Assembly (NCBI GenBank): GCA_902825855.1
Contig: CADECW010000011.1
Location: forward strand, 1 to 64,000
DNA from: an uncultured Rhodospirillales bacterium
GTDB lineage: Bacteria > Pseudomonadota > Alphaproteobacteria > Reyranellales > Reyranellaceae
Reading direction: 5' to 3'
DNA length: 64,000 nucleotides
The position numbers were made by a program, and so were the translations under genes. Below the pieces are notes generated by a model. That model made no database searches. It worked only from the letters and a program-made list of their open reading frames with translations, and was not told the DNA's origin. Numbering within the stretch: position 1 is the first letter of the stretch; each line of letters begins with the position of its first letter. Positions 33,546 through 49,800 of this stretch are shown here, piece after piece.

Positions 33546-34466
33546 ATGGTAAAGCTGCTGCGTATCGTTGCTATCAGTCTCCTCATCGCCTTTTCGGCGA
33601 GCGCTCAGGACAAGAAGGAGGTCGACCTGGCGCTGGCGCTGGCCATCGACATCTCGGGCAGCATCGATCCCGACGAGGCCAAGCTGCAGCGCGAGGGCTA
33701 CGTCCAGGCCTTCCGCGATCCGGTGATCGTCAAGGCGATCCTGGGCGGCAGCCACGGCCGCATCGCCGTCGCCTACTACGAATGGTCCGACGCCTGGGTT
33801 CAGCGCCTGCTGATCGACTGGACGCTGCTCGATTCGGAGGCGGCGATCATGGAGTTCACGACACGGCTGGCCAACGCGCCGATCTCGATCGCGCGGCGCA
33901 CCTCGATCAGCGGCGCCATCCGCTACGCCCTCCCGCTGTTCGGACGCAGCCCCTACGAAGCCGAGCGCAAGGTCCTGGACATCTCGGGAGACGGCTCGAA
34001 CAACGACGGCGGGCTGGTCACCGACATGCGCTACGAGGCGCTGAAGGAGCGCATCGTCATCAACGGATTGCCGATCATGAACGACCGACCCAACCCCTTC
34101 GGCTTCCCGAGCGAATCCGACCTCGACAAGTACTATCTGCACTGCGTCACCGGCGGACCGCGCTCCTTCGTCGAGGTTGCGACGAACTTCGAGGACTTCC
34201 CCCGCGCCGTGCGCAAGAAGCTCCTGCAGGAGGTCGCCAACCTCAGCCCCGAGCTCGGCCCCCTCAAGGGCCCCGTAAACGACTTCGACATCGCCCTTGG
34301 GCCGCTGCCCGACGGCACCCAGCTGGCGCAAAGCGGGCGGCGGCCGGTTCGCGGCGAGGACGACTACACGAAGTTCGTGCGGCCGGAATACGAGCTGGGA
34401 TGCGACGTCGGCGAGCGGCGGAGCCGCGAGTTCTGGCAGCGCCGCTTCGGCGTGACGCCGGACTGA
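33546..34466 (+). CDS. secreted DUF1194 (VWA-like) protein
   Basis: 306-residue precursor with signal peptide (VKLLRIVAISLLIAFSASA, cleavage near 20). The mature start LALALAIDISGSIDPDEAKLQ carries the MIDAS-like DISGS metal site and begins the DUF1194 family, a von Willebrand A-like fold. The ATG at 33546 starts the signal peptide. Role unknown; probably periplasmic protein or ligand binding. Confidence 0.85.
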   Translation: MVKLLRIVAISLLIAFSASAQDKKEVDLALALAIDISGSIDPDEAKLQREGYVQAFRDPVIVKAILGGSHGRIAVAYYEWSDAWVQRLLIDWTLLDSEAAIMEFTTRLANAPISIARRTSISGAIRYALPLFGRSPYEAERKVLDISGDGSNNDGGLVTDMRYEALKERIVINGLPIMNDRPNPFGFPSESDLDKYYLHCVTGGPRSFVEVATNFEDFPRAVRKKLLQEVANLSPELGPLKGPVNDFDIALGPLPDGTQLAQSGRRPVRGEDDYTKFVRPEYELGCDVGERRSREFWQRRFGVTPD

Positions 34467-34468
34467 CT

Positions 34469-34915
34469 TCAGACCGGGGCGTTCAGCGGATAGTCGTAGC
34501 GGATAAAGCCAGCAAAGCGCGCGACCTTGTCGTAGAGGCCGCGGGCACGGACATTGTGCTGCTGCGTCAGCCAGTAGTAGCGCTGGCAACCACGCTGGCG
34601 GGCCCTGTCTGCCACTGCCTCGATCAGCAGACGCGCAGCCCCGTGGCCGCGCACTTGCTCGTCGACGAACAGGTCGGCCAGATAGCAGACATCGTCGACC
34701 CAGACGTTGGTGTGGAACAAGAAGTGGGCGATGCCGACGACCCGGCCGTCGAGCCGGGCGGCGAGCCCGTGCAGTTCCTGTCCCTCCATCAGACGCCGCC
34801 AGATGTGGTCGTAGGTGGCGTCGGGCATCGTCCGTTCGTAGAACGTGTTGTAGCCGACGGCGAGCGGTTGCCAGGCGGCGCGGTCGTCCCGGCGAAGCGG
34901 CGTGATCTCGATCAT
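34469..34915 (-). CDS. GNAT family N-acetyltransferase
   Basis: 148 residues with the GNAT core: N-terminal ITPLRRDDRAAWQPL, the LADLFVDEQVRGHGAARLLIEAV motif A with the acetyl-CoA loop (RGHGAA), and YYWLTQQHNVRARGLYDKV near the end. Substrate unknown. It ends 2 bp from the convergent DUF1194 gene. Confidence 0.88.
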   Translation of the reverse strand: MIEITPLRRDDRAAWQPLAVGYNTFYERTMPDATYDHIWRRLMEGQELHGLAARLDGRVVGIAHFLFHTNVWVDDVCYLADLFVDEQVRGHGAARLLIEAVADRARQRGCQRYYWLTQQHNVRARGLYDKVARFAGFIRYDYPLNAPV

Positions 34916-34936
34916 GTCCGCTTCTAGCGCGATCGC

Positions 34937-35293
34937 TTAGAACTCCACCACCGTCTTGAAGCCGCCGTATGCCATTCGCTTCATGTCGAACGGCATCTCC
35001 TTGGGCATGCCCTCGGACAGGCGCTTGTCTTTCATCACCTTGGCATTGACCTTGTCCCGATGGGCGCGCGACCTGTAGACGATGTAGGAGAACACCACCG
35101 TCTCGCCGGGCTTGGTCTTGGCGAGCTTGGTGAACGGCAGTCCCATCTTCACCTTGAGGTCGTCGCCCACGCATTCGCGGTAATCGAGCGCGCCATGGTC
35201 GCGCCACACCATAGCGGCGCGCCTCGCCATCTTCTTGTAGATCGCGAGCTTCCGCTTCGGCACGACCAGGACGAAACCATCGACATAGGACAT
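34937..35293 (-). CDS. DUF1428 family protein
   Basis: 118 residues, soluble, of the DUF1428 dimeric ferredoxin-like fold: MSYVDGFVLVVPKRKLAIYKKMA, DHGALDYRECVGDD and the C-terminal MPFDMKRMAYGGFK. The ATG at 35293 has GGAG 8 nt before it; a TTG one codon upstream is unlikely. Function unknown. Confidence 0.85.
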   Translation of the reverse strand: MSYVDGFVLVVPKRKLAIYKKMARRAAMVWRDHGALDYRECVGDDLKVKMGLPFTKLAKTKPGETVVFSYIVYRSRAHRDKVNAKVMKDKRLSEGMPKEMPFDMKRMAYGGFKTVVEF

Positions 35294-35352
35294 CAAGCTA
35301 CTCCCTGACGCTTAACCTGAGGGTTAAGCGATAGGGAATTGCACACCGTGTG

Positions 35353-36297
35353 TCAATCGCGTCGTCCCGATGCCGGCGGTTGCCGCGGTCCTCGCCGGAC
35401 GGTTTCCAGCGCGGTAGCCAGCACGGGTAAGGTCCGGAGCCGCTTGGCGGCGAACTCGACGAAAGCGTCGATCTTGGGCGCGCGGTGGGCGCGGCCCTTG
35501 GTGACGAGGTGAACCGGCAGCGGCGGCGCCTCCCAGGCGTGCAGCAGGCGCACCAGCTTGCCCGACGCCAGGTCGTCGGCCACCTGGTAGGACAGGAGCT
35601 GGGCCACGCCGCGGCCTTCGCGCGCGGCGCGCAGCCGGGTCTCGACGTCATCGACGCGCAGCCGGCCCATCAGACGCGGCGGCGTGCGCAGGCCGGCGAA
35701 GCTCCACTCCCTGTTCGCCCGCACGGTGCCCAGGATCGCCTCGTGTTCCACCAGGTCGCCCGGCGCCCGCGGAACGCCGCGGCGCTCGAGATAGGCGGGG
35801 CTCGCCACCCACAGCCGTCGCACATGGCCGACCAGCCGCGCCGACAAGCTCGAATCGGCGAGCGTGCCGATGCGCAGCGCGACGTCGATGCCCTCGTCTA
35901 TGAGGTCGATATTGCGGTCGTTCAACATCAGCTCGACCTCGACGCCGGACTGGGCATCGAGGAAGCGCGCGACGATCGGCGCCATGTGGCGACGGCCGAA
36001 CTGCACCGGCGCAGTGATCCGCAGCAGGCCCCGCACCGGAGCCTCGCGCGCTCCCGCTGTCGCCGCCTCGTAGTCGGCGGTCAGGCTGCGAGCCTTGTCA
36101 TAGAAGGCTCGGCCCGCCTCAGTCGGCGCCAGCCGCCGCGTCGTGCGGTCGACCAGCCGCACGCCGATGCGGTCCTCCAGCGCCGCCAGGGCACGCGTCA
36201 CCGCTGGCGGCGAACGACGCAGGCGTGCGGCAGCGCGCGCCAGGCTGCCCTCCTCCACGATGCGCACGAAGATCGCCAGCTCGTCCAGTCGATCCAT
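35353..36297 (-). CDS. LysR family transcriptional regulator
   Basis: 314 residues. N-terminal winged helix (DELAIFVRIVEEGSLARAAA, then RRSPPAVTRALAALEDRIG) and a C-terminal effector domain (RGLLRITAPVQFGRRHMAPI). The ATG at 36297 has GGAAG just before it and matches the usual LysR start; 36309 is the alternative. It is divergent from the GFA/PNPOx-like pair, its most likely target. Confidence 0.9.
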   Translation of the reverse strand: MDRLDELAIFVRIVEEGSLARAAARLRRSPPAVTRALAALEDRIGVRLVDRTTRRLAPTEAGRAFYDKARSLTADYEAATAGAREAPVRGLLRITAPVQFGRRHMAPIVARFLDAQSGVEVELMLNDRNIDLIDEGIDVALRIGTLADSSLSARLVGHVRRLWVASPAYLERRGVPRAPGDLVEHEAILGTVRANREWSFAGLRTPPRLMGRLRVDDVETRLRAAREGRGVAQLLSYQVADDLASGKLVRLLHAWEAPPLPVHLVTKGRAHRAPKIDAFVEFAAKRLRTLPVLATALETVRRGPRQPPASGRRD

Positions 36298-36390
36298 GAA
36301 TTCTTCCATTTACCGGAATACTGATTTGTACATTGATGTTCTTCACGTCGCAATTTGCCGGCGCTAGCTTCGTGGGCGACGGAGGACACC

Positions 36391-36786
36391 ATGCTCACCG
36401 GAAGCTGCCTGTGCGGCGCCGTGGCCTACGAGGCCGACGCCCCTCTCGAGCGCATCGTGCATTGCCATTGCCGGACCTGCCGCAAAACCCATGGCAGCGC
36501 CTTCTCCTCGGTCACCGCGGTGCCGCGTGAAAAATTCCGTTGGACCCGCGGCGAGGATCAGCTCGGCGCCATCGAATCGTCGCCCGGCAAGTTCCGCCGC
36601 TTCTGCGCGCAGTGCGGATCGCACGTCATGGCCGAGCGCGTCGCCCAGCCGGTGGTGCTGCTGCGCCTGGGTTGCCTCGACACGCCGGTCACCGATCGCC
36701 CGCAGATCCATATCTGGCGATCCGAAGCGGCCCCCTGGTACGACCCCAAGCGGCAATTTCCCGAGAAACCCGAGGGACTCACATGA
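36391..36786 (+). CDS. GFA family (glutathione-dependent formaldehyde-activating-like) protein
   Basis: 131-residue zinc protein. Cysteine motifs: GSCLCGAVAYE (positions 3-13), HCHCRTCRKTHG and FCAQCGSH, the pattern of the GFA/Mss4-like fold. Ribosome site GGAGGACACC fixes the ATG at 36391. It overlaps the next gene by 4 bp. The family name is historical; real substrates are mostly unknown. Confidence 0.88.
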   Translation: MLTGSCLCGAVAYEADAPLERIVHCHCRTCRKTHGSAFSSVTAVPREKFRWTRGEDQLGAIESSPGKFRRFCAQCGSHVMAERVAQPVVLLRLGCLDTPVTDRPQIHIWRSEAAPWYDPKRQFPEKPEGLT

Positions 36787-37688
36787 CCTTCCTCGCTTTC
36801 CACGAGGACGAGCGCAAGGCACAGGCTCTGGCCGGCCATCAGCGGGACGGGCGCGCCGCCATCCGGCCGTTCATGCCCGACCAGCATCGCGAATTCTTCG
36901 CGCTGCTGCCCTACCTTTTCCTTGCCACGCTGGACGGCGAGGGATGGCCGATGGCGTCGGTGCTGACCGGCGACAAGGGTTTCATCCAGTCGCCCGATCC
37001 GGCGACGTTGCGCATCGGTGCCCTGCCGGCCCCGGACGATCCCGCCGCGTCGACATTCAGGGCCGGCGCCGAGATCGGTACGCTGGGCCTCGACTTCACC
37101 ACGCGGCGCCGCAACCGCGCCAACGGCCGGCTGGTCGCCGTCGACGATGGCCTCACCATCACGGTCGCCCAGAGTTTCGGCAATTGCCCGCAGTACATCC
37201 AGACGCGCACGCCCGCGCCGCGTGTCTCGGCTGGCGCAGCGGCAGAGCGTCTCGACCGTCTCGACGACGCCGCGCGGGCCCAGATCGCCGCGGCCGACAC
37301 CTTCTTCATCGCCAGCCGGTCGCGCGCCTGCATCGGCGACGGCGGGCTCGACATGTCGCATCGCGGCGGCAGGCCCGGTTTCGTCGAGACGAAGGGCGAC
37401 ACGCTGGCCATACCCGACTTCCGCGGCAACCGCTTCTACAACACCCTCGGCAACCTTCTAGGCGACCCGCGCGCCGGCCTGATCTTCATCGACTTCGCAG
37501 CGGGCGACATCCTGCAACTTCAGGGCCGGGTAACCATCGATTGGCACCCGCAAGGCAGCGGCCCGGCCGGCGGCGAGCGGCTGTGGCGGGTCGAAATCGC
37601 GCGTGCCTGGCGGCGGCGCCGCGCCTTCCCCTTTGCCTGGACGTTCGGCGAATACGCGCCGACCACGCTGGCCACCGGTACCTGGTAG
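36783..37688 (+). CDS. pyridoxamine 5'-phosphate oxidase-like flavin protein
   Basis: 301 residues with two split-barrel regions: RPFMPDQHREFFALLPYLFLATLDGEGWP and, later, DFRGNRFYNTLGNLLGDPRAGLIFIDF, the recognisable FMN-binding segment of this family. Between them lies a helical segment with SRSRACIGDGGLDMSHRGG. It overlaps the GFA gene as ATGA, so the two proteins probably act together under the divergent LysR. Redox substrate unknown. Confidence 0.82.
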   Translation: MTFLAFHEDERKAQALAGHQRDGRAAIRPFMPDQHREFFALLPYLFLATLDGEGWPMASVLTGDKGFIQSPDPATLRIGALPAPDDPAASTFRAGAEIGTLGLDFTTRRRNRANGRLVAVDDGLTITVAQSFGNCPQYIQTRTPAPRVSAGAAAERLDRLDDAARAQIAAADTFFIASRSRACIGDGGLDMSHRGGRPGFVETKGDTLAIPDFRGNRFYNTLGNLLGDPRAGLIFIDFAAGDILQLQGRVTIDWHPQGSGPAGGERLWRVEIARAWRRRRAFPFAWTFGEYAPTTLATGTW

Positions 37689-37692
37689 AACG

Positions 37693-38130
37693 TCAGCTCG
37701 TGGGCTTGCGCAACCGCGCTGCCATGGCCTCGAGCGCCAGCAGATAGGAGTCGACGCCGAAGCCCGCGATCATGCCGACCGCGGCTTCGGAAGTGACGGA
37801 GCCGTAGCCGCGCTTTTCGATATTCGTCATGTGAATCTCGATTGCCGGAGCATCGATCGCCTTCAGACAATCGCGCAGGCCGTACCCGGCATGCAGGAAG
37901 CCGGCGGGATTGAACAGGATCCCGTCCAAGCTAGCCCGCGCGGCCCGGTAGATCGCCGAGACCGCCTCGCCCTCGCTGTTGGTGTAGAGGATATCGAGGT
38001 CGACATCGAGCTCGCGCGCCCGCTGGTGCAGGATGGCGTCGAGTTCCCCGGCCGACGTCGTACCATAGAGCTCGGGCTGGCGACGGCCGAGATACTCCAT
38101 GTTGGCGCCCTGGATCAGCAGCAGCTTCAT
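37693..38130 (-). CDS. atypical type II 3-dehydroquinate dehydratase (AroQ-like)
   Basis: 145 residues, the usual AroQ length. Conserved: an N-terminal GANMEYLGRRQPELYG (catalytic-type R17 and Y22), NSEGEAVSAIYRA, FNPAGFLHAGYGLRDCL and EIHMTNI with the histidine H100. Divergent: the first motif lacks GPNLN, and the usual RExFR after the SN motif is replaced by RGYGSVTSEA, losing a conserved arginine of the active-site region. It may be a paralogue with a changed substrate. It follows gltD by 53 bp on the same strand. Confidence 0.75.
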   Translation of the reverse strand: MKLLLIQGANMEYLGRRQPELYGTTSAGELDAILHQRARELDVDLDILYTNSEGEAVSAIYRAARASLDGILFNPAGFLHAGYGLRDCLKAIDAPAIEIHMTNIEKRGYGSVTSEAAVGMIAGFGVDSYLLALEAMAARLRKPTS

Positions 38131-38183
38131 TGACACCCCAACAGGTCGCGGCCGGGCTCTCGCACGGCGCCTGGCTCTCTCGC

Positions 38184-39635
<1,452 letters not shown>

Positions 39636-39671
39636 TGGCCTGAATTCTCCCCTCTCGTTGTCCGACGGCCG

Positions 39672-44312
<4,641 letters not shown>

Positions 44313-44468
44313 CAAATTCTGTCCTGCAGTCCCCCGGCGCAGGCCCCCCGGGAACAATGGCGTTATCGGGCATTATTAGCGCGGCAGCTACGCCCGACGA
44401 AAGCAATTGTTGCGGCGCAAAAGCCGCTGTAATTTCAAGCCGCCTGCCTCGGGGGAGTTGCCAGAAAG

Positions 44469-44759
44469 ATGTCGTTTCCGTTGCTGCGTCGCCCGGCGAT
44501 CTGCATTGCGGTCGTGTCCCTCGCCGGACTGTCGGTTTCCGGTTGCACGCCGACCCCCAGCGTCGCCATGGCCTGGACCGGGCCGGGCTGGTACCTGCAG
44601 AAAAACAACATGGTCCAGCTCTCGGGCAACTCGTATTTCGGTGGTCCGTGGAGCTACGACAAGTGCGAGGAAGAGCGCGCGAAGCTGCCGCCCGAAACAG
44701 CCATTCAGATGCTATGCGTCCGCGAGAACCGCAAGCCTGACGTGCTCGGACGGTCGTAA
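44469..44759 (+). CDS. small lipoprotein of unknown function
   Basis: 96-residue precursor with a signal peptide and lipobox LSVSGC (cysteine near 26). The mature part has WTGPGWYLQKNN and two further cysteines (YDKCEEERAK and QMLCVRENRK). It is divergent from gltB with 156 bp between. The 179 bp downstream, before the metallo-hydrolase gene, hold no ORF or motif I can support. Confidence 0.7.
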   Translation: MSFPLLRRPAICIAVVSLAGLSVSGCTPTPSVAMAWTGPGWYLQKNNMVQLSGNSYFGGPWSYDKCEEERAKLPPETAIQMLCVRENRKPDVLGRS

Positions 44760-44938
44760 GGCCGGCACCGGACAAGTAGCGATTCAGGCTGAGCCCCAAG
44801 GGCAGGGGCGCAAGCCAACTGCTCGAGGAAGCGGCCTCGCCTGCGCCATGGCGCGACGGTACGCGCGCCTGACCTTCATTCGAGTTGCGGCGGGTCTGCA
44901 CAACCTCGGCTCAGCGCAGCCGTTGCGCTGATCCCCGA

Positions 44939-45730
44939 TCATCCGGCCGGCGGCACGTCCAGCCTGACGGCAATCCCCTCCAGCGCCTTCGACGGCGCGG
45001 CATACCGCTTCATCACCAGCGGATCGTGGCCCGGGATGATGTGCTGCGGCGAGGCCGCCAGCGACCGCAGCTTGTCGTAGCCCTCGACCGTGTCGCCGAC
45101 ATGGAAGGTCGTCGGGAAGACCCGGCCGCTCTCCATGTGCTCGTAGTAGTGGCTGCAGTCGGACGCCAGCACCAGCCAGCCGCGCGCCGTGGCAACGCGC
45201 ACACACTGCAGGCCCATCGTATGGCCACCGATGTGATGCACGCTGAGCCCAGGCGCCAGCTCGGCCGAACCGGCGTGGAAACGCACGCGATGGCCGAACA
45301 CCAGGCGCACCATGCCGACGACGTCCTCGACCTCGTAGCCGTGACTGAACCGGCCGTGGCGCATGTAGCGCCCGGTGGCAAAGTTCATCTCGAGGTCCTG
45401 CAGATGAAACTCGGCTGCGGGGAAATCGAAGAAGGTACCGACATGATCGTAGTGCATGTGGGTGATGACGACGTCCTTCACCGTCCTGGCATCGACGCCC
45501 ATCAGCGCCAGGCCCTCTGTCGGCGTGCGCAGGAAGGTGCGCTTGCGCTTCTCGGCCATCGCCGCGGTGAAGCCGGTATCGACCACGAAGGTCCGGTCGG
45601 CATTGCGCACCAGCCAGATGAAATAATCCATCGGCATCGGCCCGTCGTGCGGATCGCCGCCGATGAAGTGGGAGGCACGCAGGGCGTCGCGTGTGGCGTA
45701 TCTGATGGCAAAGACTTCGTACGTTTCCAT
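44939..45730 (-). CDS. metallo-beta-lactamase-fold hydrolase, AHL-lactonase type
   Basis: 263 residues. The dinuclear metal motif HMHYDHVG lies at H91, H93, D95 and H96, followed by a histidine in HHIGGHTMG, LASDCSHYYEH and PGHDPLV. This pattern is that of the N-acyl-homoserine-lactonase (AiiA-like) branch, although many members have other esterase or lactonase substrates. The ATG at 45730 is chosen because upstream in-frame codons overlap the divergent gene's promoter. Confidence 0.85.
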   Translation of the reverse strand: METYEVFAIRYATRDALRASHFIGGDPHDGPMPMDYFIWLVRNADRTFVVDTGFTAAMAEKRKRTFLRTPTEGLALMGVDARTVKDVVITHMHYDHVGTFFDFPAAEFHLQDLEMNFATGRYMRHGRFSHGYEVEDVVGMVRLVFGHRVRFHAGSAELAPGLSVHHIGGHTMGLQCVRVATARGWLVLASDCSHYYEHMESGRVFPTTFHVGDTVEGYDKLRSLAASPQHIIPGHDPLVMKRYAAPSKALEGIAVRLDVPPAG

Positions 45731-45831
45731 GGTTCCGCCAAATTCGTGCTTGAAAGCCAGTGTTCCGGCGGACATCGTCGGCAACAAGAAAAAACGCTGC
45801 GCCAGACCGCGGACCGATGGGAGGAACGACA

Positions 45832-46791
45832 ATGCTCACGCGACGCCGGGGCCTGTTGGGGTCCCTTGCCATGGCGGCTGCCTGGCCTGTGGCCGGACAC
45901 GCCCAGCCCTATCCCAGCAAACCGATCCGCATCGTCCACGGCTACGGGCCGGGATCGAACCCCGACATCATCGCCCGCGTGATCACGCCCAGCCTGATGA
46001 GCACGCTGGGCCAGAGCGTGATCGTCGAGCCCAAACCCGGGGCGGGCGAACGCATCGCCGCGCAATACCTGACGACGCAGCCGCCCGACGGCTACACGCT
46101 CTATCTCATCACCGGCGGCGCCAACGTCATCAGCGCGACAGACCCTCAGGTGACGTTCAGCACGCTGAAGGATTTCTCCTACATCTCGACCATTACGCTC
46201 TTCCCCTTCGCGCTGTTCGTCGCGGCGAACGCGCCCTACAAGACCCTCAAGGACTTCATCGCCGCGGCGCACGAGCGGCCCGGCAAGCTGAACTACGGAC
46301 ATGCCGGCACCGGCAACACGCTTCACCTTGCCGTCGAGCTGCTGAAATCGCGCACCGGCATCCAGATCGAGCCGGTGGCCTACAAGGACCAGGCGCAGCT
46401 CATCAGCGACGTGATCGTCGGCCGCCTCGATGCCTCGATCAGCACTTTCACCAACTTCCATAGCGCCCTCAGCTCGGGCCAGGCGCGTGCGCTTTGCGTA
46501 ACCTCGCAGGAGCGCTGGCCGCTCAATCCTGACGTCCGGCCGGTTGCCGAGGACGTGCCGGGTTATGAGGTCGTGTCGTGGCTGGGGCTTGCCGCGCCGG
46601 CGGGTCTGCCGGCCGACGTCGCCAACAAGCTTTCGGACGCGGTGCAGATCGCCGTCGCCGTGCCTGAGCTGCAGAGCCGCCTGCGCGATATGGGCAACGA
46701 GGCCCGCGCCAGCACGCCGGAGCAATTCCGGACGCGCGTCGTCGCCGACTACGACAAGTGGAAGCCGCTGGCGAAGATCGTTTATCCGTGA
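45832..46791 (+). CDS. TctC/Bug family periplasmic solute-binding protein
   Basis: 319-residue precursor with a twin-arginine-like signal (MLTRRRGLLGSLAMAAAW, ending GHAQ). The Bug pattern follows: YPSKPIRIVHGYGPGSNPDI, VEPKPGAGERIAAQYL, PPDGYTLYL, and LAAPAGLPADVANKL. Ribosome site GGGAGGAACGAC fixes the ATG at 45832. It is divergent from the lactonase-like gene and convergent on putA. No membrane partners nearby. Confidence 0.9.
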   Translation: MLTRRRGLLGSLAMAAAWPVAGHAQPYPSKPIRIVHGYGPGSNPDIIARVITPSLMSTLGQSVIVEPKPGAGERIAAQYLTTQPPDGYTLYLITGGANVISATDPQVTFSTLKDFSYISTITLFPFALFVAANAPYKTLKDFIAAAHERPGKLNYGHAGTGNTLHLAVELLKSRTGIQIEPVAYKDQAQLISDVIVGRLDASISTFTNFHSALSSGQARALCVTSQERWPLNPDVRPVAEDVPGYEVVSWLGLAAPAGLPADVANKLSDAVQIAVAVPELQSRLRDMGNEARASTPEQFRTRVVADYDKWKPLAKIVYP

Positions 46792-46821
46792 CGGGAGCAC
46801 GGGCCAAAGGCGAGCGCTCCG

Positions 46822-49800
46822 TCAACCGATGGTCATCAGGCTGGCGTTGCCGCCAGCCGCGGCGGTGTTGACGCTGAGCGAGACTTCGTTCCCCAGGAAT
46901 TCCAGTGGATAGGGCTCGACATAGACCGGCACGATCGGCCCGTCGCGCGCCGCCAGACGCTGGCTCAGCGCCAGCAGCTCGTCGGCGGTGCCGGCGAACA
47001 GTGCCGCGCCGATTCCGACGGCGGCTGGGTCGTCCGTGGCTCGATTGCCGCTCGCCTTCACGAGATCGACCTGCACGGCCCGCTTCGCCTCGTCGCGCGC
47101 CACGCAGAGGATCGTGCCCTTCGGCCGCTGGCCATAGCTGTTGCGCTCGCCGACCGGTCCTGGCAGCTCGCCGGCCGGCGACGCCTTCCACGGCCGCTGG
47201 GCAAGCAGGCGGTGGACATAGAGCGGGCCACCGGCCTTCGGACCGGTACCCGACAAGCCGTGCCCGCCGAATGGCTGCACGCCGACCACTGCGCCGATCA
47301 TGTTGCGGTTGACGTACTGATTGCCGGCAGTGCTTGCCCCGGTTGCGCGCTCGATCGTCTCATCGATGCGGCTGTGCACGCCGAAGGTCAGGCCGAAGCC
47401 TGTCGCGTTCACTGCGCGCACAACGTCCTCCATTTCCTCCCGCCGGTAGCGCAGCACGTGCAGCACCGGCCCGAACACCTCGCCCGGCAGGTCGGAGACG
47501 GATCCGATCTCGATCAGTGTCGGCGGCACGAAGGTGCCGTACTGAGTTTCAGCCGGCAGCTTCATCTGGTGCACGTCATGTCCGGCGGCGCGCATGCGCT
47601 CGATGTGGGCGTCGAGAGCCTGCTGCGCATCGACCGAGATCACCGGTCCGACATCGACCGAGAGCCGAGTGGGATTGCCGAGAGCGAGCTCCGCCATCGC
47701 CCCCTTGAGCAGGGGCAGAACACGATCGGCGATGTCATCCTGCAGGCAGAGCAGGCGCAAGGCCGAACAGCGCTGGCCCGCCGAATCGAAGGCCGAGGTC
47801 ACCGCATCGTGCACGAGCTGCTCGGGCAAGGCCGACGAATCGGCAACCATGGCGTTCTGACCGCCGGTCTCGGCGATCAGCACCGGAGGCCGCCCGTCGG
47901 CATCGAGCCGCCGGGCGAGTTCGCGGTTGATCGACTGCGCGACCCCGGTCGAGCCGGTGAACACGACCCCGGCGACCGCCCGATTGCCGACCAGACGGCT
48001 ACCGACCTTTCCGTCGCCGGGCAGAAGCTGCAGCGCGGTGCGCGGCACACCCGCCTCGTGCAGGAGCGCCACGGTGAGCGAGGCGGTCAGCGGCGTCTCC
48101 TCGGCCGGCTTGGCGATCACCGCATTGCCGGCCGCCAGCGCGCCAGCGACCTGGCCGGTGAAGATCGACAGCGGAAAATTCCACGGGCTGATGCAGGCGA
48201 CCACGCCCAGCGGCTTGTGCGTGTCGTTCGAAAAGCCTTCGACGCAGTGCGCGTAGTAGCGCAGGAAGTCGACCGCTTCCCTTACCTCGCCAACCGCATT
48301 GCCGAACGTCTTGCCGGCCTCGCGCACGATCGGCCCCAGCAGCGGTTCCAGGCGTGCTTCCATGAGATCGGCGGCCCGCCGCAGCGTCGCGGCGCGCGCG
48401 GCGGGCCTCTCCTGCCACGGCCGGCTGAGCTCGCAGGCCGCGTCGACCAGGTCGGGCGTTGCTTCGACGACCGTGCCGACGACGTCGCGGCGATCGGCCG
48501 GGTTGAAGACGGGCAGCACTTCTCCGCTGCGCGGGCTGTCGGAGAGCACCGGCACAGCGGCGAGCGGCTGTCCTTGCTGCAAGATCGCGGCAAGCCCTGC
48601 CAGCACATGCTCATTGGCAAGATCAAGTCCACGCGAGTTCTTGCGCGAACTGCCGAACAGGTCGGGCGGCAGGACGATGCGCGGATGCGGTGCGCCGACG
48701 GGTTTCAGCGCCAGCGCCTGCTCGACCGGATCGCCGAGCAGCGTGTCCAGCGTCACCTCCGGATTGGCAACCTGGTTGACGAACGAGGTGTTGGCGCCGT
48801 TCTCCAGCAGGCGGCGCACAAGGTAGGCCAGCAGCGTCTCGTGCGTCCCGACCGGAGCATAGATGCGGCACGGACGGTTCAGCCCGTCTTGCCTCACGAC
48901 CTCGTCATAGAGAGGTTCGCCCATGCCGTGCAGGCACTGGAACTCGTACTGTCCGGCATAAAAATTCTCGCCGGCCATTGCGTGGATAGTGCCGAGCGTC
49001 AACGCATTGTGCGTGGCGAACTGCGGAAACGCAGCATCGGGCGCAGCCAGCAGGCGGCGGGCGCAGGCGAGATAGGACACGTCCGTGTGGATGCGGCGGG
49101 TGAACACCGGATAGTCCGAAAGCCCGTCGAGCTGGGCGCGCTTGATCTCGCCGTCCCAGTAGGCGCCCTTGACCAGCCGCACCATCAATCGGCGCTTCGA
49201 GCGGCGCCCCAGATCGACCAGCCAGTCGATCGTGAAGACCGCGCGCTTCTGATAGGCCTGGACCACGAAGCCGATTCCGTTCCAGCCATCGAGCTCGGGC
49301 TCGAAGCAAAGCCGTTCGAGGAGGTCGAGCGAGATTTCCAGCCGATCGGCCTCCTCGGCATCGATGTTGAGCCCGATGTCGTAGTGGCGCGCGAGCACCG
49401 CCAGCTCCTTGAGCCGCGGATAGAGTTCCGCCAGCAACCGGTCGATCTGGCCGCGGCTGTACCGCGGATGGAGTGCCGAAAGCTTGATCGAGATGCCAGG
49501 ACCCTCGTAGATGCCTCGCCCTCGCGCCGCGCGGCCGATCGCATGGATGGCCCGCCGATAGGCCTGCATGTACTCGAAGGCCTGGCGCGCCGTGACCGCG
49601 GCCTCGCCCAGCATGTCGTAGGAATGGCGGAAGCCCGTCGCCTCGCGATCGCGACCGTTGTCGAGCGCCTCCTCGATGGTCTGGCCGGCGACGAACTGCT
49701 CGCCCATCAGGCGCATGGCGATGTTGACCCCGGTGCGGATCAGCGGCTCGCCGCCGCGCCCGATCAGGCGGACCAGCGACGCCGACAGCCCCTGCTCGCT

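Noticed and set aside
44313-44468. Possible sigma-54 promoter or hairpin (GCGGC-GCAAAA-GCCGC at 44413-44428) upstream of gltB
   Set aside because: No GG-N10-GC pair at the right spacing was found, and the 5-bp stem is too weak to call.
46792-46821. Intrinsic terminator between the TctC gene and putA
   Set aside because: Only an imperfect stem with a bulge, a 17-nt loop and no U-run.
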